Shown here piece by piece: positions 1 through 12,120 of a DNA stretch of 64,000 bases (the stretch's first letter is position 1; every line of letters starts with the position of its first letter). Position numbers and translations under genes: made by a program. Under the pieces are notes generated by a model that had not been told where the DNA came from, made no database searches, and saw only the letters and a program-made list of their open reading frames with translations. Source of the stretch: Nosema muscidifuracis. Lineage: Eukaryota > Microsporidia > Nosematidae. Location of the stretch: positions 1 through 64,000 of the forward strand of contig JAIOKI010000015.1 of NCBI GenBank assembly GCA_028335825.1. The letters are read 5' to 3'.

Positions 1-1484
1 CTACCTACCTACCTACCTACCTACCTACCTAACCTACCTAACCTACTACCTACCTAACCTACCTAACCTACCTACCTACCTAACCTACCTACCTACCTAC
101 CTACCTACCTACCTAACCTACCTACCTACCTACCTACCTACCTACCTAACCTACCTACCTACCTAACCTACCTACCTACCTACCTACCTACCTACCTACC
201 TACCTACCTACCTACCTACCTACCTACCTACCTACCTACCTACCTACCTACCTACCCTACCTACCTACCTACCTACCTACCTACCTACCTACCTACCTAA
301 CCTACCTACCTACCTACCTACCTACCTACCTACCTACCTACCTACCTACCTACCTAACCTACCTACCTACCTAACCTACCTAACCTACCTACCTACCTAA
401 CCTACCTACCTACCTACCTACCTACCTAACCTACCTACCTACCTACCTAACCTACCTACCTACCTACCTACCTACCTACCTACCTACCTAACCTACCTAC
501 CTACCTACCTACCTACCTACCTACCTACCTACCTACCTACCTACCTAACCTACCTACCTAACCTACCTAACCTACCTAACCTACCTACCTACCTAACCTA
601 CCTACCTACCTACCTACCTACCTACCTAACCTACCTACCTACCTAACCTACCTACCTACCTAACCTACCTACCTACCTAACCTACCTAACCTACCTACCT
701 AACCTACCTAACCTACCTACCTACCTACCTACCTAACCTACCTAACCTACCTACCTAACCTACCTAACCTACCTAACCTACCTACCTACCTAACCTACCT
801 ACCTAACCTACCTAACCTACCTACCTACCTACCTACCTACCTACCTACCTAACCTACCTAACCTACCTACCTACCTAACCTACCTAACCTACCTAACCTA
901 CCTACCTACCTAACCTACCTAACCTACCTACCTACCTACCTACCTACCTACCTAACCTACCTACCTACCTAACCTACCTAACCTACCTAACCTACCTACC
1001 TACCTACCTAACCTACCTACCTAACCTACCTACCTACCTACCTAACCTACCTACCTACCTACCTACCTACCTACCTACCTACCTACCTACCTACCTACCT
1101 AACCTACCTACCTAACCTACCTAACCTACCTACCTAACCTACCTACCTAACCTACCTACCTAACCTACCTACCTACCTAACCTACCTACCTACCTACCTA
1201 CCTACCTACCTACCTACCTACCTACCTACCTACCTAACCTACCTAACCTACCTAACCTACCTAACCTACCTAACCTACCTAACCTACCTACCTAACCTAC
1301 CTAACCTACCTAACCTAACCTACCTACCTAACCTACCTACCTACCTACCTACCTACCTACCTAACCTACCTAACCTACCTACCTAACCTACCTAACCTAC
1401 CTAACCTACCTACCTACCTACCTACCTACCTACCTACCTACCTACCTAACCTACCTAACCTACCTACCTACCTACCTAACCTAA
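1..1484. repeat. Telomeric repeat array, CCTA/CCTAA (TAGG/TTAGG on the other strand)
   Basis: The array is an uninterrupted run of CCTA units with scattered CCTAA units, plus rare variants such as CTA near position 45 and CCCTA near position 255. The C-rich strand reads 5' to 3' inward from position 1, the orientation expected at a left chromosome end. The five-base unit matches the TTAGG-type telomere; the dominant four-base TAGG unit is the unusual part. It ends cleanly at about 1484, where AT-rich unique sequence starts. By eye, CCTAA units are about twice as dense in the inner 940 bp as in the outer 540 bp. Confidence 0.93.
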
Positions 1485-2392
1485 TATTTCACAATATTTA
1501 ATTATCTAGAAAATAAAATATTTTTAGATGACGTGTCTTCTCAGAACAATTATAGATATTTCTAAGAAAAAATTACAAAATATAATTTTTAAATTTAGAC
1601 ATAATAAATATTTATTTCGATTATTATTCAATTTTTTTTATACAGAAGAAGATGAGTAAATGACATTAAATATATTGATGTCAAATGATAATTCTGTCAG
1701 GAAGAAATATATATAAGAAATAAATAAAAAATATATTTAATATAATATTAGATATTTTATTTAATTAATAATAATATAAATCTGGATTAATTTGGTGAAC
1801 TTTTAAACATCATCTCGAAATGTATAACTTCTTTTTTCTATTTTATTTTTACCAATTTAATATACGTGATTAAATTATCCATCTGGAATTATTTATGACT
1901 TTTAAATATCTTAGAAATAAATACAATTTCGTCTTTTCTTGATCAGACCACACTAAAAATATGATTGAAAGAGCAAGAGAATATACAGTCTAATTTTAAC
2001 AATATTGAAGTATTTATATTTATTTAAATTCAAGAATTTTTTTTCATAAATTTTCAATTTTGTACTATGTAGTAATTAATATAATATCAAAATAATATAT
2101 TGAAGTATATAATTTACACACTTTTTCACAGTCCTAATGCAAGTAATACTTCAATGCATAGGGTTTGATATTCTGCTGTTGACTTTGATTAAGGTACCAA
2201 TACTTAGATGATGCTATTTTTTGAGTTCTGTAATATGTTTTTTGTGATATTTTTTTTCTTACGTTATAATTTACGTTTCACAAGGAAAAACTAATTATCA
2301 GTGTTTTTAGACTATTAAAATCTGTCAAATTATCAAATTTTTTTATTTGATTTGAGACATGAATTTTTTTATATAAAATCATGTAATTAATT
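1485..2392. other. Telomere-adjacent AT-rich spacer
   Basis: No supported gene. The first ~90 bases (about 1500-1590) resemble a segment at 40.66-40.75 kb, including the shared core AGATGACGTGT. Everything else is AT-rich with stops in all frames. Confidence 0.6.
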
Positions 2393-2710
2393 TTAAAATA
2401 ATTTATTGAAAGAAATCCATAATTCCTGATTCAAATTATAAAAATAATATTCTAATATTACACCCACAGTAGGTAGTAGGAGTACAAGAACTAATAGTAT
2501 GTAAAAGATATAGCATATTACTCTGGGAGTATCACGACCTTCATAAACAAACAATATAATCCTAGCAAATATTAAAAAAATAAACGAAATAAAAAAACAC
2601 AAAATAACTGTAAAATGATCAAGCAAGATATTTTGATCAAGTTCTGATACATGCTTTATAGTGATATAAGGATCTAAAATGTTTTCAGATAAGTTATATT
2701 TCGTGTGCAC
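2393..2710 (-). pseudogene. Two-transmembrane protein fragment, probably a C-terminal relic
   Basis: This is a 105-codon open frame with no ATG. The first usable codon is GTG, and a stop lies about 14 codons further upstream. The product would have a polar amino-terminal part of ~35 residues, a strongly hydrophobic span (about residues 35-55), a short charged loop with EGRDTPR, and a second hydrophobic span (about 65-88). Two membrane spans at the carboxyl end separated by a short basic loop is also the layout at 32.6-33.25 kb and 37.6-37.94 kb, so it may be the tail of the same or a similar family; that link is inference from topology only. No function is recognised. Confidence 0.45.
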
Positions 2711-3240
2711 TGTATTTTCATATTCTTGTTCTGACGTTCTGTTTGTTCAGTATGCTTTATTTAGTATGTTAAGTAGTACAAGAAATGATATCATAGGGTA
2801 TGATTAAAAATTTATTTTAGAAAATAACATAAAATTTATATAAATGAAACTAATTATATAATAATCATAATCACTAACTTTTATCTATTATTTATAATTT
2901 ATTTATTCTTACATATTTTATTATTTCAATATTCACAACAGAGTAATATAAGACCAATATTAAATAAATTATCTGTCTGTCAATGCTAATTTAATATTTG
3001 TGATTATTTAAAATATCCATACGTCAAATCATAACAAAATTCTTCATGAATGAAAAAATAATTATATAAGTAATCTTTGTGTTTAGTATTTTAATTTAAC
3101 TAATTTTCAATCTAAATGCTATCGATGTCTTTTTCTTCCTAGTCAAGAGAAATTTTTTATAAAGTATTAATAAGATTCTGGAATGAATATATATTTCGAT
3201 TTAAATGGTTTATCAATTGATACAATATTTTATTTGTTCA
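2711..3240. other. AT-rich spacer
   Basis: I see no gene, RNA or long repeat in this stretch; stops are frequent in all frames. Confidence 0.6.
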
Positions 3241-3399
3241 GTATTCTATGTAAGATATAACTTAATTTTTCAAAAGATTTTATGATCTTGTCATATTTAA
3301 TTCTACAGAAGAAACATTTAAACCTTCACATCTTGTAATATTTATCATATCAATTTATAAGAAATTTGTAAATTTATCGTCAAGAAGTTTTTCTACGTC

Positions 3400-3811
3400 A
3401 AAGTTTTGAATTAGAACTAGTCAATATACATTCTTTAAAATTTCTATATAAAATATTTTATATTTATTTTATATGTTTACTATAATAGAGTTTAACATTT
3501 AGTTATGTATTCTGAAAATAATTAAACGTTAAAATTAGAAAGAAATCAAGTAAAATTTTGGTGTACAACATTAATAATATTTCATTCAAATTTTACTTTA
3601 AGTGTAAATTACATTATATAAATCAAAATTTATTCGTTAGTGAGTTTATATTTTTATCTCCACCCTTTATTAAAACACTATTTGGTGTCGTTTTATAGTA
3701 GAACATAGCATCTTTACATTTACGTGATAGAGGACAGGGATGTGATTCTACTTAAGCTTTTATATTAAAACCTGTTGGCAAATCTTTTAAGGTGATTTTT
3801 TTAAATTCTAC
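3400..3811 (-). pseudogene. Degenerate downstream part of the 3.8-kb secreted-type gene
   Basis: The sequence below the 3812-4021 frame aligns in order with the decayed copy at 22.6-23.16 kb. For example, a GCATAGCATC-like block near 3700 matches one near 22915, and a TCTTTAAGGT-like block near 3785 matches one near 22955. The shared stretch runs past the stop of the short frame, so the ancestral gene was longer than 69 codons and its carboxyl part has decayed here. Confidence 0.5.
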
Positions 3812-4021
3812 TTATAATTCTTCAATAATTTTAGTATATTGTGTATATTTATAATCAATTAATAATATAGGAGCATTTTTAAATCCTTCTTTATTCATTC
3901 CTTCAATATAAAAATCGGTGATATCTTTTAATAAAATAGAATCAGATTTTAAAATTGTATTTTTTGTCTTTTTAAGATCAGCAGTAAATATAGTTGTAAA
4001 TAAAATACAAATGATATTCAT
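3812..4021 (-). CDS. Short secreted-type protein, likely truncated
   Basis: This 69-aa product begins with a hydrophobic stretch (MNIICILFTTIFTA) that looks like a signal peptide, then becomes charged and soluble. The start ATG has the sequence AACCTTA immediately upstream, a weak version of the C-run seen before other starts in this window. A decayed paralogue at 22.6-23.16 kb (minus) retains a full CCCC at the same place and similar sequence through the signal region. Because similarity between the copies continues beyond this frame's stop, the protein is probably a truncated member of a longer secreted family. No domain is recognised. It could be non-functional. Confidence 0.45.
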   Translation of the reverse strand: MNIICILFTTIFTADLKKTKNTILKSDSILLKDITDFYIEGMNKEGFKNAPILLIDYKYTQYTKIIEEL

Positions 4022-4859
4022 TAAGGTTAAAAAAATTTATTATTTAACATAAAACAAATTAAATTTGACATAATCATAATTCAAATAAATAATTTTAATT
4101 TTCTTAGATTTTATTATATATTATTTCATTTTGTGTTTATCTAAATTAAATTATCTTTTAATTAATTTTTTAAACTTGATATTTTTTTGTATGATAGTAT
4201 ATATAATAATGTTTGCAAAGACATATATTTAAATTATTAATTTAAACTCAGTGTTTTTACATAAACATATAATTTAATTTTTTTTATTGAATCAAAGATC
4301 TGATTAATTGATTTATATCCATATCTATAAAAGTAATTATTGTAAAAAATATCTTAATTTAAAATCTTTAGTATTTAATTAAATTCAAAATCATTATTAG
4401 TTTCTAAATATATTTCATACACATTTAGTCTTTTTATAGTGCTAAATAATTTATTTAAATTTTTAATTTATTTTTAAATCAAACAATAAAATTTTCATGT
4501 GTAAATAACAAATATTTCTCAATTATCTACAATATATTAAATTTATTATTAATTTACTTCTTATGCTCATTGTGATATAATTTTGACCCCTAGTTATTAA
4601 TAATGTATTTTTATAATCAAAGTAAATTATGATAATTATTACAATGCTATTTTATAAGATTAATATAATCTCTTGTTTTAATACAATCAATGAATATAGA
4701 ATTTATAAATATAAATTATTAACTATTTACAATATAATTCATGTGAGTTATAAAAATAGACGAGATATGATACATTGATTTTTAAGTAAGAAATTAAACG
4801 TATCATTATAAAATATATATTTTCATTTCTCTTTAATATTAACAGTCTAAAGATCATTG
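4022..4859. other. AT-rich spacer
   Basis: Nothing recognisable: no frame beyond short chance length and no clear repeat apart from simple A/T runs. Confidence 0.6.
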
Positions 4860-6760
4860 TAAATTTATAATCATCTTTCTAATCAATATATTTTATTTTT
4901 CTAAAAGAAAACATGTGTGTATTTATATCTCTTAATTTCTTCTCTATAATGATACTCATATATTTATTAATTCTAATTATTTTCTAGATATTATAATATA
5001 TTAATAATGTTTAGAACAGATCATCATTAAAAATTTTATGATATGACAAACATCTCAATTAACACTATGTAAAAGTTTTAATAAAATATAATTTCATAAG
5101 AATGTTTTACAATACAGATATTTAAAAAAAAACAATTTAACAAATATGATAAATTTTTATATGATTGTCATAAGTCTATGGATATTATCATGTTAATAAT
5201 GAAAAATTGAATTATCTAAATAATCAATTAATCACATTAACAAATGCTAGTAAAATAAATGTAAAATGTAGTACTTAATACTTCTTATTATTTTTATCTA
5301 TAAATGATATAAATAGTTTATTTTTTATATTGTTTAGGGGTATATCAATACATCGAAAATATTTCACTGATGAGAAATAAATAATTTTTTTGCAATAGAT
5401 ACGAAAATATATATTTTCTCATTTTTAACATCAAAATAGATTTAAAAACATAAAGCAATAATATATCATTGATTTTTCTATGATATTAATAATTCACATA
5501 CATTAAATCTATACAAAAATTCTGTTGTTATGATGTTCAATATTAGTATTTATTTTTTTACTAAATACACTTAACTTATAAAAGTCTAACACTGATTAAT
5601 AATTCTATGTTTACGACAAAGTGATATTAAAAAAGATACAATCATTACATATTTTATAATATATTAAAATTATCTGATAACAAAATATGAGTTATTATTA
5701 TCTCATAAATGTTTTCATGACTTTCATAAATTATACTAAATCACGATGAAATTGAATGTATAGGAAATATAAAATCGATTATCAATGTGGTATAGATGAT
5801 CTTGATTTTTTATGGTTCGATAACGAATATTTTAATTTTTCTTTGATTTTTAAAAACTTCAAGATATAAATTAATACATACTGATATGAATAACAAATTA
5901 TTAATAATGTTTTAATAAAACTTTTTGCTATTTATGAAGATTTCGTCAATATATTATGTAAAGTTTATGATTTAAGAGATGGATGTATGAACTAACCTTA
6001 GTGTATAGAATTTAATATGAAGAAAGTATAAAAAGAAATTCAAATCATATTGAAAATTTCTACAAGTTTATTGATTCTGAAATTATGAACAATAGTCTAT
6101 CAGCAGTATATATTTTATTCTATGATATTTCTGTCAATAATCTCAGCTTTATTATTTATTATTTTACTAATTTTAGGATTACAAGATAATATAAAGAATA
6201 ATATTTTTATTAGACCTACTACTCTAATGAATCTTTCTCTAATTTTTGAATTGAATAAAAAAATTAATATCATGTGAATTATTATGTCCAAATTATTTTT
6301 ATAAATCTTTATTTTTCATCCCTACAAGATTCTGTCGTATTTATCAATAATATTATTTATGTAAAAATAAATGTCTTTATAAAAGGTCACCATCTTCGAC
6401 TTTTAAATGTTTTATCATATTTATCAAGTTATATAATTTATTGATGTGTTTCATTTCTTCAATTTCATAAAATCCATTATTTATACTTAGTCTTTATATT
6501 CATAATCATATTATATACTTGCTATTTCAATACTTATAGCTTGTAAATTTTATAGTCTTATGAATTGAATCCGATAAGAGATATTTTATGACTATTTTAT
6601 AGTCTTTAAAAATACAATCTTTCTATATGGAATAACGATTTAAAAAAAAAGATAAAATAAGTTTTTACATTTTTATTCCTTATATTTATTTTTTTCTATG
6701 ATATATAAATCTCAATATTATGTATAAATAAACTTTTATCCTTTTTGCATTGGTTCTTCT
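4860..6760. repeat. Dispersed segmental duplication, copy A (partner 58510-60450)
   Basis: About 1.9 kb is collinear with 58.51-60.45 kb in the same orientation. Matching anchors include AACAATAGTCTATCAGCAGT at 6088 and 59737, an ACGAAAATATATATTTTCTC block near 5400 and 58889, and a TTTATCC-TTTTGCATT block near 6737 and 60434. Copies have diverged by substitutions and small indels but keep order and length. Copy A carries the more decayed version of the embedded gene. Boundaries are approximate (about 50 bp). Confidence 0.8.
5900..6280 (+). pseudogene. Relic of duplicated membrane-protein gene (copy A)
   Basis: Broken coding sequence homologous to 59400-59841. Recognisable pieces are an acidic stretch followed by YDLRDG (about 5967), then SEIMNNSLSAVYI and a hydrophobic membrane span ending in LGLQD (about 6075-6190). 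After the span this copy keeps an open frame for about 25 more codons (LQDNIKNNIFIRPTT), where the 59-kb copy stops at once because it has one A fewer. The upstream half carries several frame breaks and, compared with copy B, a deletion. No function is known. Confidence 0.6.
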
Positions 6761-7174
6761 TTTTATTGTATATTTCTCTTTGAATTCTCAGTAAAGTCAT
6801 TTTAAAAATTATATATAGACATCAAATTAAGAAGCTACTTTCAGTTATCTTATATAATATTATTAATACAAAGTAATTGTTTCTAAAAAATAATTATAAT
6901 ATATAAATTTCTAGTAAGATTAAATTTATAAACTTAATATGTGTAAAAATATACCTTTGTTGATATTCTTATTATTAGTGTTGTTTTTAATAGAATATTG
7001 AATTAATGATAGTCTATTTATTCTTATGGAAATTAATAAAGTAAAAATTAATGCAATATAAATTTTATAAGTATATTTAATAAAGTAAAATAAATGAATA
7101 ATAGTTAATAAAATTTATTAGTTAACATATAATATTTTCTTAAATTTATCTTCTAAAATTGTAAATAGACAAAA
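6761..7174. other. AT-rich spacer
   Basis: No supported feature between the duplication edge and the 3' end of the 7.2-kb gene. Confidence 0.6.
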
Positions 7175-7861
7175 TTATGAAATCTCATCATTTATAATTT
7201 TAAAATTATTAGATATTTCATAGTTAACATCATAAAAATTTTCAATATTCATGTTATTAAAATCTTCAAAACTACTTCTGGAATATTTATCTTTACGTAT
7301 TTTTTCAAGCAAATATATTAAAGCTTTCTTAAAAACAGACATATATTCTTTTCTATCTGTGCCATCATACCTATATGATTTTAATAGAACGTGTAAGATA
7401 GATTTTTCATTAGTAAAATTGAAATTTCCACAGATATCTCCATAAGTATCAAAAGGTTTACATTTATCCAAAATCTCTTTTTTTTTATTATCAGTAGATC
7501 GAATAATAATGTTTAGTTTGCTAGCTAACTCAATCAGATGTTTTCTACTTGGATCAAACAATTTGCTATTAAAAAATAATGCAGAAAACATAATACATCC
7601 ATTAGATTTAATATAATATTCTCTCTGTATACCAGAATATTTAAATCTTTCTGATAGATATAACATATTATCTTCAAATAATTCTTGGGTATTCAGTTCG
7701 ATTTCTTCTACTAAACTAACTCCATCAAATAAATCAAACCTATAAAAGCCAAAAGTATCTAAGATAATATCATCAGTGTTATCTAAAAATTTTCCAAATA
7801 TATCAAATTCCATCCAATTATCTTTAATTGATAAAACACTTGCAAAAAAAATAAAATTCAT
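7175..7861 (-). CDS. Secreted-type hypothetical protein, 228 aa
   Basis: Complete frame from ATG to stop. The first ~12 residues (MNFIFFASVLSI) are hydrophobic and suit a signal peptide; the rest is soluble, rich in Asp, Phe, Lys and Asn, with no further membrane span. Cysteines are few (for example CKPFDTYGDICG near the middle). The region upstream of the ATG is TTACCTT, a reduced form of the C-run motif found before other starts here. I recognise no domain. It stands alone, with no neighbour closer than 300 bp, and the signal-like start suggests export, as for the 442-aa and 546-aa proteins. Frame length is far above chance for this base composition, so I am fairly sure it is a gene. Confidence 0.75.
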   Translation of the reverse strand: MNFIFFASVLSIKDNWMEFDIFGKFLDNTDDIILDTFGFYRFDLFDGVSLVEEIELNTQELFEDNMLYLSERFKYSGIQREYYIKSNGCIMFSALFFNSKLFDPSRKHLIELASKLNIIIRSTDNKKKEILDKCKPFDTYGDICGNFNFTNEKSILHVLLKSYRYDGTDRKEYMSVFKKALIYLLEKIRKDKYSRSSFEDFNNMNIENFYDVNYEISNNFKIINDEIS

Positions 7862-7970
7862 AAGGTAAAAAATTTAAAATCTTTAGGTAATGAATTAAAA
7901 ATAAACAAAATTTAATGTCTAATGTAATAAATTTAATAATATAAAATTTATTTCTTTATATAGTAAATTA

Positions 7971-8109
7971 AATTTTATATTTGAGTAATATATTAAATAA
8001 TATAATATTTAATATATTTATGTAATTCTAATTAATAAAATTTAATATCTTTGAGTATAAATTAAATAATATAATATTTAATTTATTTATGTGATTTCAT
8101 TATGAAAAA
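7971..8109. repeat. Tandem duplication, ~70-bp unit, two copies
   Basis: Two diverged copies of a ~70-bp unit lie head to tail, with TTGAGTA anchors at 7981 and 8051. Each contains the near-palindrome TTAAATAATATAATATTTAA. It lies upstream of the 228-aa gene, 110-250 bp from its start. Confidence 0.7.
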
Positions 8110-8689
8110 AGAAATTGATTTTCTATTTAAATAAACTTTTTTATACACTCTTCTATTTAGTATGAAATATGTAAAGATCAAAGTATTATTAATATAGGAT
8201 AGTTACAATTAGATATTTCTAAGTCAATAATACAAATGTGTAATTTATAATATTTTCTTAAGTAATTTTAATTTTAACTAAAAGATTTTTTATTCTCAAT
8301 AAGTCTATTATAATATTAAAGATATATATTATATTTGTAAATAGACTTATTGTTTTATTTTCTTAAAATTTTACATTTCGACTTTTTTTTATTTGATATC
8401 CTAATATATTATATGAATCTTTTCATAATTACTAATAAAATATAGAATATATGAGATTATTTTAATTTTTTTACATAAGAATTATAATAATATCCAAAAT
8501 TATATTTTCATAATACTTCTAAATTATTCTTTGAAGATTATATTTATTCATATGTTAAAATATGAAACTATATTGACAATAATAATTCCAAGATTTATTA
8601 CTGAAGCTTATTTAATATACATGATGCAATCTTTCGGGTCAATAATATCATAATATAAATAAAAGATAATGATATCATTATATTTTAAC
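8110..8689. other. AT-rich spacer
   Basis: No feature seen. Confidence 0.55.
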
Positions 8690-9360
8690 ATGCTTGAAAA
8701 TAGAATATTCAGATGTGAGATTTTAAAACCAGATAAAATAAATGATACACTTAAAAACCTTCATCTAGTCTGTGAAAAAGTTCAACTGACAGATACTGTA
8801 ATTTGACATTTTATTCATTCTTCATATTTTCTATATTTCACTCTTTTATGTTTATCATCAATCAAATTAATTCATGATAATTTAGATCATGTTAAGACCA
8901 AGAATATATTTTATATATAAAATACTGATCATTTCAAGAATTTTATTCATCCCTTCTTATATACTAAAGGCTTTGCTATAATTAATCATAATTCTAGACT
9001 AATTGATATTGAATATCATATACTAATGAGAATAAGTTCTAAATTATATCTAATAATAACCTATTATTTATGAATATAATAATTTCACTTATATAATATT
9101 CAAGTATATACTAATTTTTTATTGGTCATTTGAATAGAAAAGATCTCATCAAAAATTAAGTAAATATGATAAGGAAAAAGAATATAAAGACTTTAATTAA
9201 TTAATTTTATCTGGTAAATTAAATATAAATAACGAAGCATAAGATATTATAAAAAATTATTTTAATCAAGAATTTCAAAATAATTATACTTTTTTAGATT
9301 TATTATTATAGTGTTTATCTTTTGGGATTCATCTTGATAAGTTATATAATGTTAGTTGAG
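8690..9360 (+). pseudogene. Gene relic, unknown product
   Basis: From the ATG at 8690 one frame runs 127 codons to 9073 interrupted by only two internal stops (codons 39 and 77); about a dozen would be expected by chance at this AT content. The sequence has protein-like composition (starts MLENRIFRCEILKPDK; later HDNLDHVKTKNIF and GFAIINHNSRLIDIEYHIL). More coding-like pieces in shifted frames continue to about 9360 (for example KLNINNEA and FNQEFQNNYTFLDLLL). I do not recognise the family. It is probably a host gene that lost function fairly recently; a sequencing-error explanation is less likely because both stops and frame shifts are present. Confidence 0.55.
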
Positions 9361-12120
9361 GTTTGTTATAATAATAAAATTAATTTAATTTATACTTATA
9401 CAGAAGTTTTATTGACTAATTCATATTAGATAGTTTTTCAATTTAATAGTTATATCATAATTTTCTAAATATGTTTTAATAAAGAAAGAATCAATTTATT
9501 CCAATTCTCAGATATATATTTATTTCTATGAATATTAATAACCTTGTAATATTTAATTTATAAACTAATATAAACAAAGTTTCTGATAATTATGAAAACT
9601 TGAATTATAATTTCTCTTTCATAGCAGTATTAAGTTTTAATATTATTTTTATATAAATAGTCTTCTCATATATATCATATATATGTAATTAATTTTATAC
9701 ATATAATATTTCAATAAGTACATATTTAAATACAATTATCTCATCCTGATCTATTATCACATCATCGACTAAAGAGAGTAATAGTTATCTCAATTAATTA
9801 GCCAATATTATAATTATAATCTTCTTAATTTTAAATATTTACATTTATAAATAACAATAATAAGATAAATTTTTTATACAAAAATAGCAATTAATAAAAT
9901 TACGGATTCTAAAATATTTTATTTTAATTATTATATTTTATGGAATAACTCTAGATATTACTGATTAAGTCATATATTTCTTGTTAAGTGTTTATAAAAT
10001 TTACTATTTAGACGTAAAATTAAACTCATATATGACCATATTAATTCTCTTGCACATGAATTATTCAAAAATAAACTAGTTAGATAAAAATATAACAGAA
10101 TATTTTTAATTAGCTTATCAATGTAATTTGAACAGATGTCATTCTAAATGTTTCTTAAGTCTATAGAAATATATCAATACAGTTGTCTATATAATACATC
10201 ATTTTTTATTCTCTTCAATTATTAATTTTCTATATATATATACCCCAGTGAGGAGACAAAAAAGTGAAGAAATTAGTATAAATAAAAAATATTTGTTTTA
10301 TATTGTATTCTAAGTATCATCAAAACTCAGAGTTTTTTCTGCTTCATAATAAATATTTAAATAATTTTCTTATTATTTATGTCTATAATCATGATATTAT
10401 TTATAAAGAGGCTGTAAATCTGTAATGAAAAAATAAAAATTATGAAAAGATACTAAAATTTATAGTATATCCTTTTAATAAACAATTTTATTTATTCTTA
10501 ATAAATGGAAACAAATCATATTCAATATAATAATTTTATCAATGAAGGGAAAAATTATATATTAAATACATAGAATAATATTCAATAATCTAAATATTTT
10601 GTTATATTTGAAAATCTCTGAGGTTCTAGTGTAATGGTAATTATCATTACATTGACTTATTAATACAATTGTTTTTTTGTATATAATTAGACTTTATATC
10701 TGAATAATATAAGAAGATATTTATAATAAATACATATCTATATCTTATTATCATTCTATTCTAATTTGACATTTAAATTTAATTAATTCACATGTCATTA
10801 GGATAATATTATTTAATAAGTTCAAATCATGTTTAAAATAATTTTATAGTCTATAATATTAATTTATATATCTTTTATAGAATTATAGCATTTATTTTCT
10901 TACCCTCGATATAATAAGAATATTTAATGAATGTTTGAAATTCAATTTTATTTATTATATATATATATAAAAACTTTACGATTCTTGAATATTTTTACCC
11001 TAGTATATTAGCATCATATAAAAGTATTTTAATCAATATATAATTTGCTATATGTGTTTTTTAAATTTAATATATTCTGATTGGAGTAGTAAATAATTAC
11101 TTATATATCGGGATATTTAATTATATTTTGGTTCATCCTCTTTTCAACTCATTTTAATATATCATAGACATGACATTGATTACTGACAAGATTTAGAAAC
11201 ACATGATAGAACTCTAAAAATTAAAAGTTATTATATTAGACTAGTTTTCTTTATTAACTCATTTGACATTTCAAAATGTATTCATCTGACAATAAATATA
11301 CTTATTATTATTAGATTTATAATTTATTTACTCCTATTGACAAAAATTATATTTACTTTTTTTATATAATAGATACAATCATAAACTTTAGTTAATTAAA
11401 AAGATTATATTATTTCTAATATATCATAAATTTATTAGTACTTATACTTATGAAATATGTAAATTATAATTTAATTAATGTATCATCATAAGAAGATATA
11501 TATCACTAGTTTTTAAAAATATAATTAATTCTGAATTCTTGTATTATATTTTATATATACATATGAATAATATTTATTTTCAATCATTAATTTATTGATC
11601 CCTTTTATGTAAAATAAAGATTAACTGAATTAGTATATATTCAATTATAGGATAATATAAAACGAAAATATAAAAAATTTATAATATATAAATATTGTAA
11701 TGGTATATCATAAAAGATCGATATTAGAAGCTAAATGAAGTATAATTATTGTAATTGATATTTATTAATATTTTTAATTTATTTTCTTTTTACATGTGGT
11801 ATATTATCTTAAATTTTATTCCTCATTAAGTATGACTAAAGATAATTTTATTATTTTAAAATAATGATTAATTTCAATAATAAAATATCTGATTTTTATA
11901 GATGAAGATCATTAATTAAAAGTCGTTATATAGGTAAATATTTTTTATATATTATTTTGTGCACCATAATAAGTTTATAAATTTTCATTTTTTATTTAAT
12001 GTCTAATTTTTATGTTCTATATGTATGAATATATTTGATAATAATTCTATGGAGCATATTATTAATATTATTTAGATTCATACACATAATAAATATACTA
12101 ACATATATTTTGATATTATC
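9361..12120. other. Long AT-rich gene desert
   Basis: Apart from the tRNA-like remnant near 10.62 kb I see no gene, mobile element or extended repeat in these 2.7 kb. Short open stretches are within chance expectation. Confidence 0.55.
10619..10690 (+). other. Possible decayed tRNA (A-box-like remnant)
   Basis: GGTTCTAGTGTAATGG followed by TATCA resembles the 5' half of a Gln/Val-type eukaryotic tRNA: acceptor strand GGTTC, and a D-arm/A-box close to TRGCNNAGNGG. A weak anticodon-like stem (ATTG/CAAT) follows. No complementary acceptor 3' strand and no TTCRA T-loop are visible, so it cannot be a working tRNA. Chance resemblance remains possible. Confidence 0.25.

Noticed and set aside
7251-7445. 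Plus-strand open frame of 64 codons
   Set aside because: It is antisense to the intact 228-aa gene and has no independent support.
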